From Cyclobacteriaceae bacterium (GTDB taxonomy: Bacteria; Bacteroidota; Bacteroidia; Cytophagales; Cyclobacteriaceae): 64,000 bases of DNA. Of the stretch, positions 54,317 through 62,362 are shown in pieces (within the stretch, counting starts at the first letter, position 1; each line of letters begins with the position of its first letter). The stretch is taken from positions 26,181-90,180 of the forward strand of contig JANQKF010000037.1 in assembly GCA_028281285.1 (NCBI GenBank), given 5' to 3'. Below the pieces are notes generated by a model. The model searched no databases and was not told the DNA's origin. It worked only from the letters and a program-made list of their open reading frames with translations. Made by a program: the position numbers and the translations under genes.

Positions 54317-54991
54317 ATGATTAAGCTACGCGATATCGATAAGTACATCGATTCTAAATATCAGAGGACCTTTATCTTAAAGGGTATCGACCTTGACATT
54401 GAGCAAGGAGAATTTGTTACCATTATGGGTCCCAGTGGGGCAGGGAAGTCAACCATTATGAACATCATCGGGATGCTGGACGAACCTTCACAAGGGGAGT
54501 ACTACTTCTTTGATGAACCCATTCACAAAATGAAGGAGAGAAAAAGGTCAGATCTCCATAAGCATCACATCGGTTTCGTTTTCCAGGCGTACCACCTGAT
54601 TGACGAACTGACGGTTTATGAAAACATTGAAACACCTTTGCTTTATAAAGGGGTAAAGTCTTCCGAAAGAAAGTCGATGGTGGCTGAAATGCTGGACCGC
54701 TTCCAGATGGTGGCAAAGAAGGACTTGTTCCCTGAGCAGCTTTCCGGAGGTCAGCAGCAGCTAGTCGGTGTGGCCCGTGCCTTGATTGGTGAGCCCAAGC
54801 TGTTACTTGCGGATGAGCCGACTGGTAACCTGCACTCTGATCAGGCAGAAGATATTATGAAGCTCTTTACCAAGCTCAACGAGGAAGGGATGACTATTAT
54901 CCAGGTAACCCACTCGAAGGAGAATGCCGCCTATGGCAAGCGTACCATCAACCTGGTGGACGGTGCCATAGAAAAGGACGAAACAAAATAA
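54317..54991 (+). CDS. ABC transporter ATPase, LolD/MacB type
   Basis: ATP-binding subunit of 224 residues. Walker A GPSGAGKST (38-46), Q-loop GFVFQAYHLIDELTV, signature LSGGQQQ (about 140), Walker B KLLLADEPTGNL, H-loop QVTHSKENA. It closely fits the LolD/MacB/FtsE class that pairs with FtsX-type permeases, so it should power the permease just upstream. A terminator follows its stop. Confidence 0.95.
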   Translation: MIKLRDIDKYIDSKYQRTFILKGIDLDIEQGEFVTIMGPSGAGKSTIMNIIGMLDEPSQGEYYFFDEPIHKMKERKRSDLHKHHIGFVFQAYHLIDELTVYENIETPLLYKGVKSSERKSMVAEMLDRFQMVAKKDLFPEQLSGGQQQLVGVARALIGEPKLLLADEPTGNLHSDQAEDIMKLFTKLNEEGMTIIQVTHSKENAAYGKRTINLVDGAIEKDETK

Positions 54992-55016
54992 GAAAGAGCT
55001 ACAAGGTTCAAGTTGC

Positions 55017-55046
55017 AAGCCTCAAGGATTCACTTGGGGCTTTTTT
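55017..55046 (+). terminator. Intrinsic terminator of the ABC operon
   Basis: AAGCCTCAAG / CTTGGGGCTT form a 10-bp stem (one T-G pair) around a 6-nt loop, followed by six T, 25 nt after the ATPase stop. Confidence 0.8.
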
Positions 55047-55057
55047 ATTTCCGGCCG

Positions 55058-55275
55058 TCATTTTGAGTTTCCATACCTGTCATTTAGAGGGGAGTACAAC
55101 GACCCGAAAAATCTCCTCATCACTGAACAAGACTCTTTCGGTCCTTTCAGGACACTCAGAGTGACGTTCTGATTGTCATTATTTTCTAAAAGTCATTCTG
55201 AGTCTTGTCTTCCAGGGCGAAAGAATCTGCCAACAGTGGCTTGAGATTCTTCGCTGCGCTCTGAATGACGCTCAA
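55058..55275. repeat. Dispersed repeat cluster 1
   Basis: Gene-free stretch made of fragments of the dispersed family. It holds GTCATTCTGAG ... AAAGAATCT facing GAGATTCTTCGC ... CTGAATGAC, an imperfect inverted pair, and a copy of TTTCGGTCCTTTCAGGA and CTCAGAGTGA shared with cluster 6 (63 kb). No ORF is supported. Confidence 0.7.
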
Positions 55276-55344
55276 ATCTAGAATTCTACTTTAGTATTAT
55301 ACGAATAAAAAGTATATTGATATTGATTAATAAACTGCTTAACT

Positions 55345-56292
55345 ATGGTTCCTCATAAAAAAGAAAGTCCTCCCTTCGCCTATGATTTCAATACCGAGCG
55401 AGATGCCCTTCGCCAAAATAAAATCGATCGGGAGATCCCGGACAAATCCAATAACAAGCTGCTTGCTGCCACCTGGAACCTGACCAATTTCGGGACGCAG
55501 GACCGAAGCACTGACGATTTGAAACTCATGGCCGAGATCATTTCCTGGTTCGACCTGATTGCCATCCAGGAAATCTCCGATGACCTGAGCCAGTTGCGAG
55601 TGCTGATGCATTTTCTTGGTCCTGAATACCACGTGATCATTTCCGATATCGGGGGGAATGCCGAGCGGGCGGGGTTTCTTTATGACAGTACCAAGGTCAG
55701 GCGACTGGAACTGGCGGCCGAGGTGGCGGTGCCACCGAGTCAGCAACGGTATATCCGAATGAAGCAGGTATCCGGATCGTTTCGGGGCTTTGATCGGAAT
55801 CCGTATGCCGTGGCTTTCAAGGCCGGCAACTTAGAGTTTATCGCAGTGTCGGTGCACCTGTACTTTGGGAGTCATTCCTACTATGATGAGGATCGCAGGG
55901 CGTTGGAGGCCTATGCCTTGGCGCGCTGGGCCGACCAGCGCAAAAAGGCAGCGGGCGCGTATTCGCAGTCCGTATTGGTGATGGGAGATATGAATCTGCC
56001 GAAGGTCGATCCAAAAGGACCGGTTTATCGCGCCCTGAAAGCCAAGGGACTCGTGTTACCGAAGTACTCTACGATTATGGGATCCAACCTTGCCGGGGAT
56101 AAGCATTACGATCAGTTGGCTTTCCATAGTGGGAAGATGAAAGCCGTGCACACAGGCAAATCAGGAGTTTTTGATTTTGATCGCACTCCTTTCTTCAATG
56201 CCGCCTGGAATGTCAGTGCAAAGTATTTTAATACTACGATCAAGCGCCATATCGCGGATCACCGACCGCTCTGGGCAGAGTTTGATATTTAA
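55345..56292 (+). CDS. Endonuclease/exonuclease/phosphatase-family protein
   Basis: EEP-fold metal hydrolase of 315 residues with no signal peptide. Family motifs: ATWNLTNFG (N45), AIQEI (Glu metal ligand), SVHLYFGSHSY, VMGDMNLPKVD (Asp/Asn pair), and IADHRPLWAEF (the DH catalytic pair). It resembles secreted-type nuclease and sphingomyelinase-like members, but the substrate is unknown. The gene is clearly richer in G+C than its left-hand neighbours (a 60-nt sample at 55681 is about 63%), suggesting recent acquisition. Flanked on both sides by dispersed repeats. Confidence 0.85.
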   Translation: MVPHKKESPPFAYDFNTERDALRQNKIDREIPDKSNNKLLAATWNLTNFGTQDRSTDDLKLMAEIISWFDLIAIQEISDDLSQLRVLMHFLGPEYHVIISDIGGNAERAGFLYDSTKVRRLELAAEVAVPPSQQRYIRMKQVSGSFRGFDRNPYAVAFKAGNLEFIAVSVHLYFGSHSYYDEDRRALEAYALARWADQRKKAAGAYSQSVLVMGDMNLPKVDPKGPVYRALKAKGLVLPKYSTIMGSNLAGDKHYDQLAFHSGKMKAVHTGKSGVFDFDRTPFFNAAWNVSAKYFNTTIKRHIADHRPLWAEFDI

Positions 56293-56300
56293 CAAATGGA

Positions 56301-56395
56301 TGTCACTTCGAGGCTTGTGAAGAAAACGAGAAGCCTGTCTGCCGGCAAAGGCAGGAATCTCCTAATCGCTGAACGAGGTTCCTGTAATGGACAGA
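56301..56395. repeat. Dispersed repeat copy 2
   Basis: Begins TGTCACTTCGAGGC and contains a 32-nt block (56339-56370, with CTGCCGGCAAAGGCAGGAAT) that recurs exactly at 63154-63185. The block includes an inverted CTGCC/GGCAG pair. Confidence 0.7.
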
Positions 56396-56422
56396 CAGGC
56401 TTTCTGTCGTCTTGGTATCTAC

Positions 56423-56605
56423 TTATCTCTTAGGTCTTTTTCTATATTTCTGCTCTTCAAACCGCCCCATTTTAAACCAAGGAATGCCCTTCACCTGTCC
56501 TTTAATGACCATATAGAGGATCACCAGGGCTCCGGCAGCCAGAATAATATTGGCAATGATAGAGACAATGGGATGGACCATTATAGTGAATAGGGTATCT
56601 GCCAT
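56423..56605 (-). CDS. Small single-helix membrane protein (60 aa)
   Basis: Starts with ATG and encodes 60 residues: a hydrophobic helix at about 9-34 (IVSIIANIILAAGALVILYM) and a basic tail (FEEQKYRKRPKR) that should lie in the cytoplasm. No family recognised. The real-protein-like layout, flanked by repeats that do not enter it, supports it. A second tiny membrane protein lies about 270 bp upstream on the same strand. Confidence 0.55.
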   Translation of the reverse strand: MADTLFTIMVHPIVSIIANIILAAGALVILYMVIKGQVKGIPWFKMGRFEEQKYRKRPKR

Positions 56606-56682
56606 ACATCTAAGATACGAATTCAGTGGGGTTTTGCCCTTTGTTTATGGCCAACGGGCGATCAAAAGGCCCAATGGCTCAC

Positions 56683-56872
56683 TCCCCTTCGTCATATCGA
56701 CCGAAGGGAGATATCTTCTTATTCCAATTACAATACAATGAGACAAGAGGATTTCTCAGTCGGCAGGCCTCCTTCGAAATGACAAAAAGAAGAAGTCATG
56801 CTGAAGGTCTTTCAGCATCTCAGAGGTCCTGATAGATCCTGACCTTCGTCAGGACATGGTTCAGGATGACAG
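56683..56872. repeat. Dispersed repeat cluster 3
   Basis: Contains TTCGTCATATCGACCGAAGG, GGATTTCTC ... TTCGAAATGAC, and a 33-nt block at 56810-56842 (TTTCAGCATCTCAGAGGTCC onward) found identically at 58189-58221. No ORF is supported in it. Confidence 0.7.
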
Positions 56873-56877
56873 AGTGG

Positions 56878-57006
56878 TTAGTTGTTCACATTCTGATCCC
56901 ACTCCGCCCGCTTATTTCTACGATGACTTAAATAGGCCAGGGCACCCAGTACCACCACAAGGGTGCTGACAATACAAAGGAATATTGCAAAAAATGACAG
57001 TGACAT
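56878..57006 (-). CDS. Tiny membrane protein (42 aa)
   Basis: ATG at 57006, stop TAA at 56878, 42 residues: a single helix (SFFAIFLCIVSTLVVVLGAL) with a basic, polar C-terminus (SHRRNKRAEWDQNVNN). Short N-terminus outside, positive residues inside, as expected for a small bitopic membrane protein. Not recognised. Bracketed by repeats but free of them. Confidence 0.5.
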   Translation of the reverse strand: MSLSFFAIFLCIVSTLVVVLGALAYLSHRRNKRAEWDQNVNN

Positions 57007-57049
57007 AATTGGTTATACTTCATTAAGGATCAAAAGGATTCATTGAACG

Positions 57050-57292
57050 TCATTCAGAGGGGAGTAAGGCGACCCATTCGAGGTACAGTCGTTTGATCGT
57101 TGACGTCACTTCGAAGGAGCGTAGGACTGAGAAGTCCCCTACTCGTTCAATGATAAGGGGATTTCTCTCCCGATTACTCGGGATCGAAATGACGTTAAGT
57201 ATGTCATGCTGAACCTTCCGTCACGTCATTCTGAGCCTTAACGGAGTCAGGTACGAGCCTGCCTGATCGGAAGGCAGGCTTCGAATCATTTC
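57050..57292. repeat. Dispersed repeat cluster 4
   Basis: Several fragments: ACGTCATTCAGAGGGGAGTA, ACGTCACTTCGAAGGAGCG, and a 37-nt block (57160-57196, with ATTTCTCTCCCGATTACTCG) repeated exactly at 58130-58166. Also GTCATTCTGAGCC and a GCCTGCC/GGCAGGC hairpin near 57258-57280. Gene-free. Confidence 0.75.
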
Positions 57293-57293
57293 A

Positions 57294-58010
57294 TCAGTTT
57301 ACCTTGGCGATTTCCGGAGCGTATTTTTTCTCGCCACAGGATGTCACACTTCTTCGGTAATAGGCAGTGCCTATTGGCGCATTATAGACTAACACGGCCA
57401 TATTAGAGTTGGGCAGGTTCAACCATGGCCCCGACTTGCTGTTACTCACTTCCCATTCAAAGGTCAGGTCATTAGGGTCTCCTCCAAAGTCTAACACAAG
57501 TGTCGAACCTTCATCAATCGTGACGGTCGAACCGCTGACCGTACCCACCGTATTGATATGGCCTCCAGTCAGAAAGTCATATCGCTGAAGTGTTACAATA
57601 CCAGTATAATCCTCCGTGCCGTTGTACGTTGCCTTTCTACGGAAATGCCTCGTTTTTCCAGCTGGTACTGTTGGATTATTTAGGGTTTCCGAGGTTTCAC
57701 CATTTATATTAACCCAATCTCCGCTTAGGATTCTCTGCCATTGGTAGTCGATAACCGGTGGAGATCCGGGTAAATGGAGACACTGTTCTGTATATGCAGA
57801 AACAACATTGTCAATACTACCAAAGTTATCAATTGCACAGATCGTGGTACTCCCTGAATACCCGATACTTCCGGCAACCACATAACACGGTGAGTTATCC
57901 GACTCGATTGGATTGTTTTCGATCTCTTTAGGGGTTGATGTGTATTGTGCCTTTAGTCCCAGTACGATAAAGCCCAGGAATACAACAAGGGATAAAACTG
58001 TTTTTTTCAT
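57294..58010 (-). CDS. Secreted Ig-like-domain protein
   Basis: Exported protein of 238 residues: signal about 1-21 (LKAQ). The body has Cys pairs and two Ig-like beta-sandwich patterns, IDYQWQRILSGDWVNINGET ... TRHFRRKATYNG and LTFEWEVSNSKSGPW ... YYRRSVTSCG, typical of modules in Bacteroidota adhesins. There is no T9SS tail and no catalytic motif. It may be a shortened relative of a larger surface protein. Repeats flank it on both sides. Confidence 0.68.
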   Translation of the reverse strand: MKKTVLSLVVFLGFIVLGLKAQYTSTPKEIENNPIESDNSPCYVVAGSIGYSGSTTICAIDNFGSIDNVVSAYTEQCLHLPGSPPVIDYQWQRILSGDWVNINGETSETLNNPTVPAGKTRHFRRKATYNGTEDYTGIVTLQRYDFLTGGHINTVGTVSGSTVTIDEGSTLVLDFGGDPNDLTFEWEVSNSKSGPWLNLPNSNMAVLVYNAPIGTAYYRRSVTSCGEKKYAPEIAKVN

Positions 58011-58061
58011 TGGTCCATGATTTAGTTCAAGCAGTATTTATCCGTTAGTATGAACTAAGAT

Positions 58062-58238
58062 CTCATGGTGAGCATAGCGACTGAGAAGCGTGTCTGTCGG
58101 CAGGTCTCCTACGCGTCCAACGATAAGGAGATTTCTCTCCCGATTACTCGGGATCGAAATGACGTTGAGCGATATCATGCTGAATTTATTTCAGCATCTC
58201 AGAGGTCCTGATAGATCCTGAAACGAGTTCAGGATGAC
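58062..58238. repeat. Dispersed repeat cluster 5
   Basis: Holds the 37-nt block shared with cluster 4 (58130-58166) and the 33-nt block shared with cluster 3 (58189-58221), in the order 4-type then 3-type. It ends 3 nt before the stop codon of the frameshifted gene. Confidence 0.75.
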
Positions 58239-58241
58239 GTA

Positions 58242-59265
58242 TCAATTATACTTCGGAGTATGCCGATCTAGGAACTGGGCAGCGGCTTGGTTATAGGCGT
58301 TAAAGAGCTGATTCTTCTTCTGGTTCATCTCCCCATTCACCCTGTTAAAGTCATTGATCATCTCATTGTACTTTTTTACCAGTCCGTTGTAGGTATCAAT
58401 ATCCTCCTGCGTCCGTTCTGATGCTTTCTTGTTTTCAATGCGCTCCTTGGCCCGGGTAAAGTCCGCCTTGGTACCGTAAAAATCAATCAAAGTCTGTAGG
58501 TCCTTGTGGCTGATCTCCTGATAGAACTTGAGCATATTTTCACAAGCCTTGATCAGGCTATTGTCCTGCCCATAAGCCCCCACCGCTTTCAAGGCCTCTT
58601 GTCCTTCCTGGGCATACTTGTATAAGTTATCTCGATAGAGTGGCATACCCGGGATATTGTCCTGGTTCATGGCGTTGATCAAATAGATCTCTTCGATCTG
58701 CGCCTTAAACAAGATCAGGTACACCTGGTTATGGTACTTGTTCACCTCGGCAGCCTTGCTCATCATCACCGAGAGCTTGGACTGGTTCTCCACCAAGGTG
58801 ACTCCAAACTTTAAGGCAAAGGCCCGCTGTGCCTCGTTCACTGCCGTCATGGCGGTCCAGCTTTTCATTGGCCATGTCCTTGGCGAGCATAAAGGCCTCC
58901 ATCAGGTCGTACGACTGCTCGGCCACGGCCTCCATATCCACAATCTTGGCATAGTCATCATTAAAGACTGCAAGCGACAATTCCATGGCATTGGCCGTGG
59001 CATCTCGGAAGGCCACATCCTTTTGGTAGGCCGGCAGCTTCTTCAGGGTTTTGATGGCCTCTGTCGTGGCTTTGACCAGTCCCTTTCTCCGTTTCTCGAT
59101 TTTACGCGCCCGTTTGCTATGGGCAGCAGCGGAAACATAACGCATCATCTCCACGGCAGTGTTTTGCACGGGCTCACCAATGCTTTTCATATAGTCTACC
59201 GGGGAGTCCTGAGCTCTGGTAAAGGAAAAGGCAAAAAGAAAAAGAAGAGTGAAAATTCGGTACAT
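58242..59265 (-). pseudogene. Secreted helical protein, split by a frameshift
   Basis: Two overlapping frames are pieces of one gene. The upstream frame (from ATG 59265) starts with signal peptide MYRIFTLLFLFAFSFTRAQ and reads sensibly to MANEKLD, then turns into unlikely Gly/Arg-rich sequence. The downstream frame picks up as AMTAVNEAQRAF and runs, helical and charged, to the stop at 58242. Removing one of the two C residues at minus-strand 58855/58854 joins them as KLDAMTAVNE. The intact product would be about 340 residues, all-helical and periplasmic. It is either a true broken gene or an assembly error. No family recognised. Confidence 0.8.
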
Positions 59266-59311
59266 GGTTTTGGTTTAAGGTTGGTGTAGGAGGTTGGTTC
59301 AAAGTGAGCAA

Positions 59312-59587
59312 CTAAAACTTGAATGGCTTCAAAAAGTAATGACCAGGGTTACCAAGGTCGTCCTCTGCGATTTGAATGATATCCCTTGGGTCACTAATGG
59401 TCTGAAAATTTTTGAGGTTGTTTACATCACCTTTTAATAGGTGCAAAATACTTCTGACGAATTGATCAGGACCCACATTCAGGGGCGAAGAATGAATTTC
59501 ATGCAAGAAAGAGATCACTTTTTCTTGCTGACTCGTTTCGATAAAATCTAATTTTACTCGATCAACAACATCTTTTGGTAAACCCAT
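59312..59587 (-). CDS. Small soluble protein, possible immunity partner
   Basis: 91 residues, no signal peptide, mostly helical N-terminus (LPKDVVDRVKLDFIETSQQE) and an ending GNPGHYFLKPFKF. Its ATG comes 3 nt after the stop of the large lipoprotein gene, so it is co-transcribed and probably co-translated. Small cytosolic proteins placed directly after a toxin-like C-terminus are often immunity proteins; that reading is inference from position only. No family recognised. Confidence 0.65.
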   Translation of the reverse strand: MGLPKDVVDRVKLDFIETSQQEKVISFLHEIHSSPLNVGPDQFVRSILHLLKGDVNNLKNFQTISDPRDIIQIAEDDLGNPGHYFLKPFKF

Positions 59588-59590
59588 AAT

Positions 59591-61432
59591 TTACTTTTTA
59601 AAAGTAGCACTCAAGGGGTCGAATTTATAGCCATTTTCAATTAATAGCTTCACCTCTTCTCCAAAAGGTGTTCTTCGACCATTTACAATTCCATCCACCC
59701 AAATGTGGTTGTTATTCCTAGGGTCAGATACAACTCGTATAATATCGTTTCTTGAAATGGCTTCATTTAACCATTCGAGATTTTTTTCTAGTGTCCATTC
59801 AGTATCATCCAATATATTAAAGCCACCTTTGTTTTCACCATAGTTATATAGTCCTGTTTCTTTGATTTTATGAATTCCCTGTCCATCAGTTGGATCCTTA
59901 AACTTTCCAACAAGTGTGGTGGTTTTGTCCAGGTCTGCTTTAATGTCTCTTCCATACCCAGAATATCTCAAGGTCACCTTGCCATTAGATATTTTCATGA
60001 CCTCGGTATTCCCTTTTCTGATAGAGATACCATTACTCGTCTTCACAACTGTATGACCCAAATCTTCCGCCTTGGCGATCACATGTTTTAGGCCTCTTGG
60101 AAGTTTCTGTGAAACTTTGATGGCGGATACTGTAAAATTGCCGGTTTTGATTATTGACTTTACCTCCCCAATGCCGATAAACATTGTTGCCACATCAAAG
60201 GCCACCTTACCAATGTTATACTGGCCTTCCCCACTTAATGAAACAGTTTCGTCAACCCAGGTAGCTACTTCATCCTTGATAGTATCCCATACTTCTTTTC
60301 TTTTCTCCGGGTCTCTAAGGATTTCCTGTATTTGATAAAAGGTCATGTAAACATCTGCAAGTAACTTCTCCTGGTCTGGGGTGAGGTTATGGGTATTCTT
60401 CAGCGCGTCCCCAACTTTTATTCCTTTGTAGGCTGTTTCTATTGTTTCCACAATCCCATCGATAAAACCTCCGACTATGGGATCGACTAATCCTCCATAC
60501 CAAAGCAATTTTCCGATACCGCAACAATCTCCACCTTCGAAATAATGGTCTGGTATATCGAGTGCTTTTATTAGATCGAGAATGGTGATATCAGTGAGAA
60601 TACCTGTATTTCCATCCGGGTCAGGGCAAGGGTCGTCCATCTGAATACCATTCTGAGCAACAGTAACACAGGACCAATACACTACCGGTCTAAAACAAAG
60701 CCCTTCTTCTCGGTATTTAGCCGTGCTATTGCTCGGGCATTCGTATGGAACGTAGACAATTCTGCTGATAGAACACGAAGTTCCATCAGTACTATCATAA
60801 TCGAAATCCGCATCAGGTGCATCCGATGATTCCGGCAACCCGCTGTTGGGATTGGATGAGCCTCCGGTAACAGTATATTGATTGCACGGACTTAAATCAT
60901 CGTTTGAAGTGTATTCGCCACCAACGATCGCACTATACCCTTCATTATCTTGAAGATCTTGTATTGATTCTGTCCAGATTTTGCCTTCGAATTCCTCAAA
61001 TGTTCTTTTGCCCAAGACATAATCAAAAAAGAAGGCCGAGTCCATCTCATACTTCATCAGATAGGGAGTTTGTACGGCACCGTCAACCCATTCACGAACA
61101 ATGAGATTTGTGAAGGTCATTGGATTGTCGTCTCTGTCATTAACCTTAAATGTGTAATTGGCATTGTTCAGCGTATCAAGAACCTGAAGTATTTCATCAA
61201 ACCCTATCGTACCAACACTAGAACTCGCGCCCGTATTCGCAGTGAAGTTTTCTCCGGCATCAAGTTGGATGCTATGTCTAAGCTTTCGCATCACATTGGG
61301 GATATCTCCGGGCGTCACATAATTGACTAATGACGGAGATGATGGAAGCTGGGGAATGGCATCATCTGTACGGCAGCTAAAAACGAGTAGGAGGGTGAAA
61401 GTGAGGAGAAGGGCTCTGTTTAAGGCTTTCAT
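59591..61432 (-). CDS. Large lipoprotein with toxin-like C-terminal domain
   Basis: 613 residues. Lipoprotein signal MKALNRALLLTFTLLLVFSC (lipid Cys at 20) followed by RTDD, acidic residues at +4/+5 as in Bacteroidota surface-export signals. Residues about 30-270 are beta-rich with several Cys (SPCNQYTV, TSCSISR, YECPSNS) and a calcium-loop-like DAPDADFDYDSTDG. Residues about 290-450 have glycine-rich hydrophobic helices (GGFIDGIVETIETAYKGI, VAFDVATMFIGIGEVKSI), the type of pre-toxin linker seen in polymorphic toxins. The last 102 residues (GGFNILDDTEW, WLNEAISRNDIIRVVSDP, GEEVKLLIENGYKFDP) look like an exchangeable toxin tip. The enzyme activity is not identifiable. Confidence 0.75.
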   Translation of the reverse strand: MKALNRALLLTFTLLLVFSCRTDDAIPQLPSSPSLVNYVTPGDIPNVMRKLRHSIQLDAGENFTANTGASSSVGTIGFDEILQVLDTLNNANYTFKVNDRDDNPMTFTNLIVREWVDGAVQTPYLMKYEMDSAFFFDYVLGKRTFEEFEGKIWTESIQDLQDNEGYSAIVGGEYTSNDDLSPCNQYTVTGGSSNPNSGLPESSDAPDADFDYDSTDGTSCSISRIVYVPYECPSNSTAKYREEGLCFRPVVYWSCVTVAQNGIQMDDPCPDPDGNTGILTDITILDLIKALDIPDHYFEGGDCCGIGKLLWYGGLVDPIVGGFIDGIVETIETAYKGIKVGDALKNTHNLTPDQEKLLADVYMTFYQIQEILRDPEKRKEVWDTIKDEVATWVDETVSLSGEGQYNIGKVAFDVATMFIGIGEVKSIIKTGNFTVSAIKVSQKLPRGLKHVIAKAEDLGHTVVKTSNGISIRKGNTEVMKISNGKVTLRYSGYGRDIKADLDKTTTLVGKFKDPTDGQGIHKIKETGLYNYGENKGGFNILDDTEWTLEKNLEWLNEAISRNDIIRVVSDPRNNNHIWVDGIVNGRRTPFGEEVKLLIENGYKFDPLSATFKK

Positions 61433-61553
61433 GTTGATAGGTTTGATGAATAAAAATATTGAAATTTAATATAATTAATAAATAATTATAAAGACAAATA
61501 AATATTTGATAAATTCAATTTATAAAAAATTCATATAATCTTAGCATATAAAT

Positions 61554-61572
61554 ATTAGATATAGTATCTAAT
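61554..61572. promoter_or_regulatory. Inverted repeat in AT-rich divergent gap
   Basis: ATTAGATA-tag-TATCTAAT, perfect 8-bp arms, 51 nt before the gene at 61624 and 121 nt before the lipoprotein gene on the other strand. The whole 61433-61623 gap is extremely AT-rich. Candidate operator. Confidence 0.35.
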
Positions 61573-61623
61573 TATATAATTAAAATTTTCAATATATTAA
61601 AATCATATATGTAGAATGATCTT

Positions 61624-62349
61624 ATGAAAAAAGAAGAAATAGAGCTGATCCTTTTAAAGGTAATTATGAATGACCAGGAGGCCATTCATCTAAAAGTTTA
61701 TCGTGACGGTACTACTTGCAGGTCGGGTGCCGGAAGCCTGCCAACCATTGGTATTGGGATGATGACCTTTGTGAATGACACCCGCTTCTTTGATCCCATA
61801 TTGGAGAAGATCCCGGATGAGATTGTTGAGAATTCCTTCTCTAGAGTAGAGGAAGAAACCCCAAACGGATTTCTGGAATATCAACTCGCACTTTTTGGTG
61901 ACTCACAAAATGGAGAAACCGGAGAACGAGCGGATTGGGGTAAGTCCATGGGAACAAGAATCAGACTCGACAATAAGTCGGAGTTTAAACACCCGATTAT
62001 GGGAGTTCTAGATAGGGTTGTGATCACAGCGGCTGTATTAACCAATTCCCTCTACTGGGATGCAGTAATGTTTGCCAAATGGGGTTTCAAGAGTTCGGCT
62101 CTTCCCGAACAAACAATGATCAATCACTCCGATGATCTGGAGAAAGTCCATGAGGACTATGTGATGTATGTCACTCAAATGAGAAGCGAAAGCCTGGGAT
62201 GGGACCTTAATGAATTGGTCAAAGGTAAGACTTATGAAAGGGATGGCATTCAACATCAAGCACGATTAAATCTGGGCGCTGAGACCTTTGGCATTCGGTT
62301 TTTGCCCATTAAAGCACCCGCTAAGAAAAAGTCTTGGTGGAAGTTTTAA
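61624..62349 (+). CDS. Hypothetical cytosolic protein (241 aa)
   Basis: Not recognised. No signal or membrane helix. The N-terminus is helical (MKKEEIELILLKVIMNDQEA); the middle includes TTCRSGAGSLPTIGIGMMTF and GDSQNGETGERADWGKSMG; the end is basic (APAKKKSWWKF). The mixed composition looks like a folded enzyme-sized protein, but no catalytic pattern stands out. It is divergent from the toxin-like lipoprotein and followed 13 nt later by a secreted protein gene, so those two may be an operon. Confidence 0.65.
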   Translation: MKKEEIELILLKVIMNDQEAIHLKVYRDGTTCRSGAGSLPTIGIGMMTFVNDTRFFDPILEKIPDEIVENSFSRVEEETPNGFLEYQLALFGDSQNGETGERADWGKSMGTRIRLDNKSEFKHPIMGVLDRVVITAAVLTNSLYWDAVMFAKWGFKSSALPEQTMINHSDDLEKVHEDYVMYVTQMRSESLGWDLNELVKGKTYERDGIQHQARLNLGAETFGIRFLPIKAPAKKKSWWKF

Positions 62350-62362
62350 TCTGGATCCCTTA

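Noticed and set aside
55058..58238. Possible CRISPR array from repeated blocks
   Set aside because: The copies are irregularly spaced by hundreds of bases to kilobases, vary in length and orientation, and no cas gene is present.
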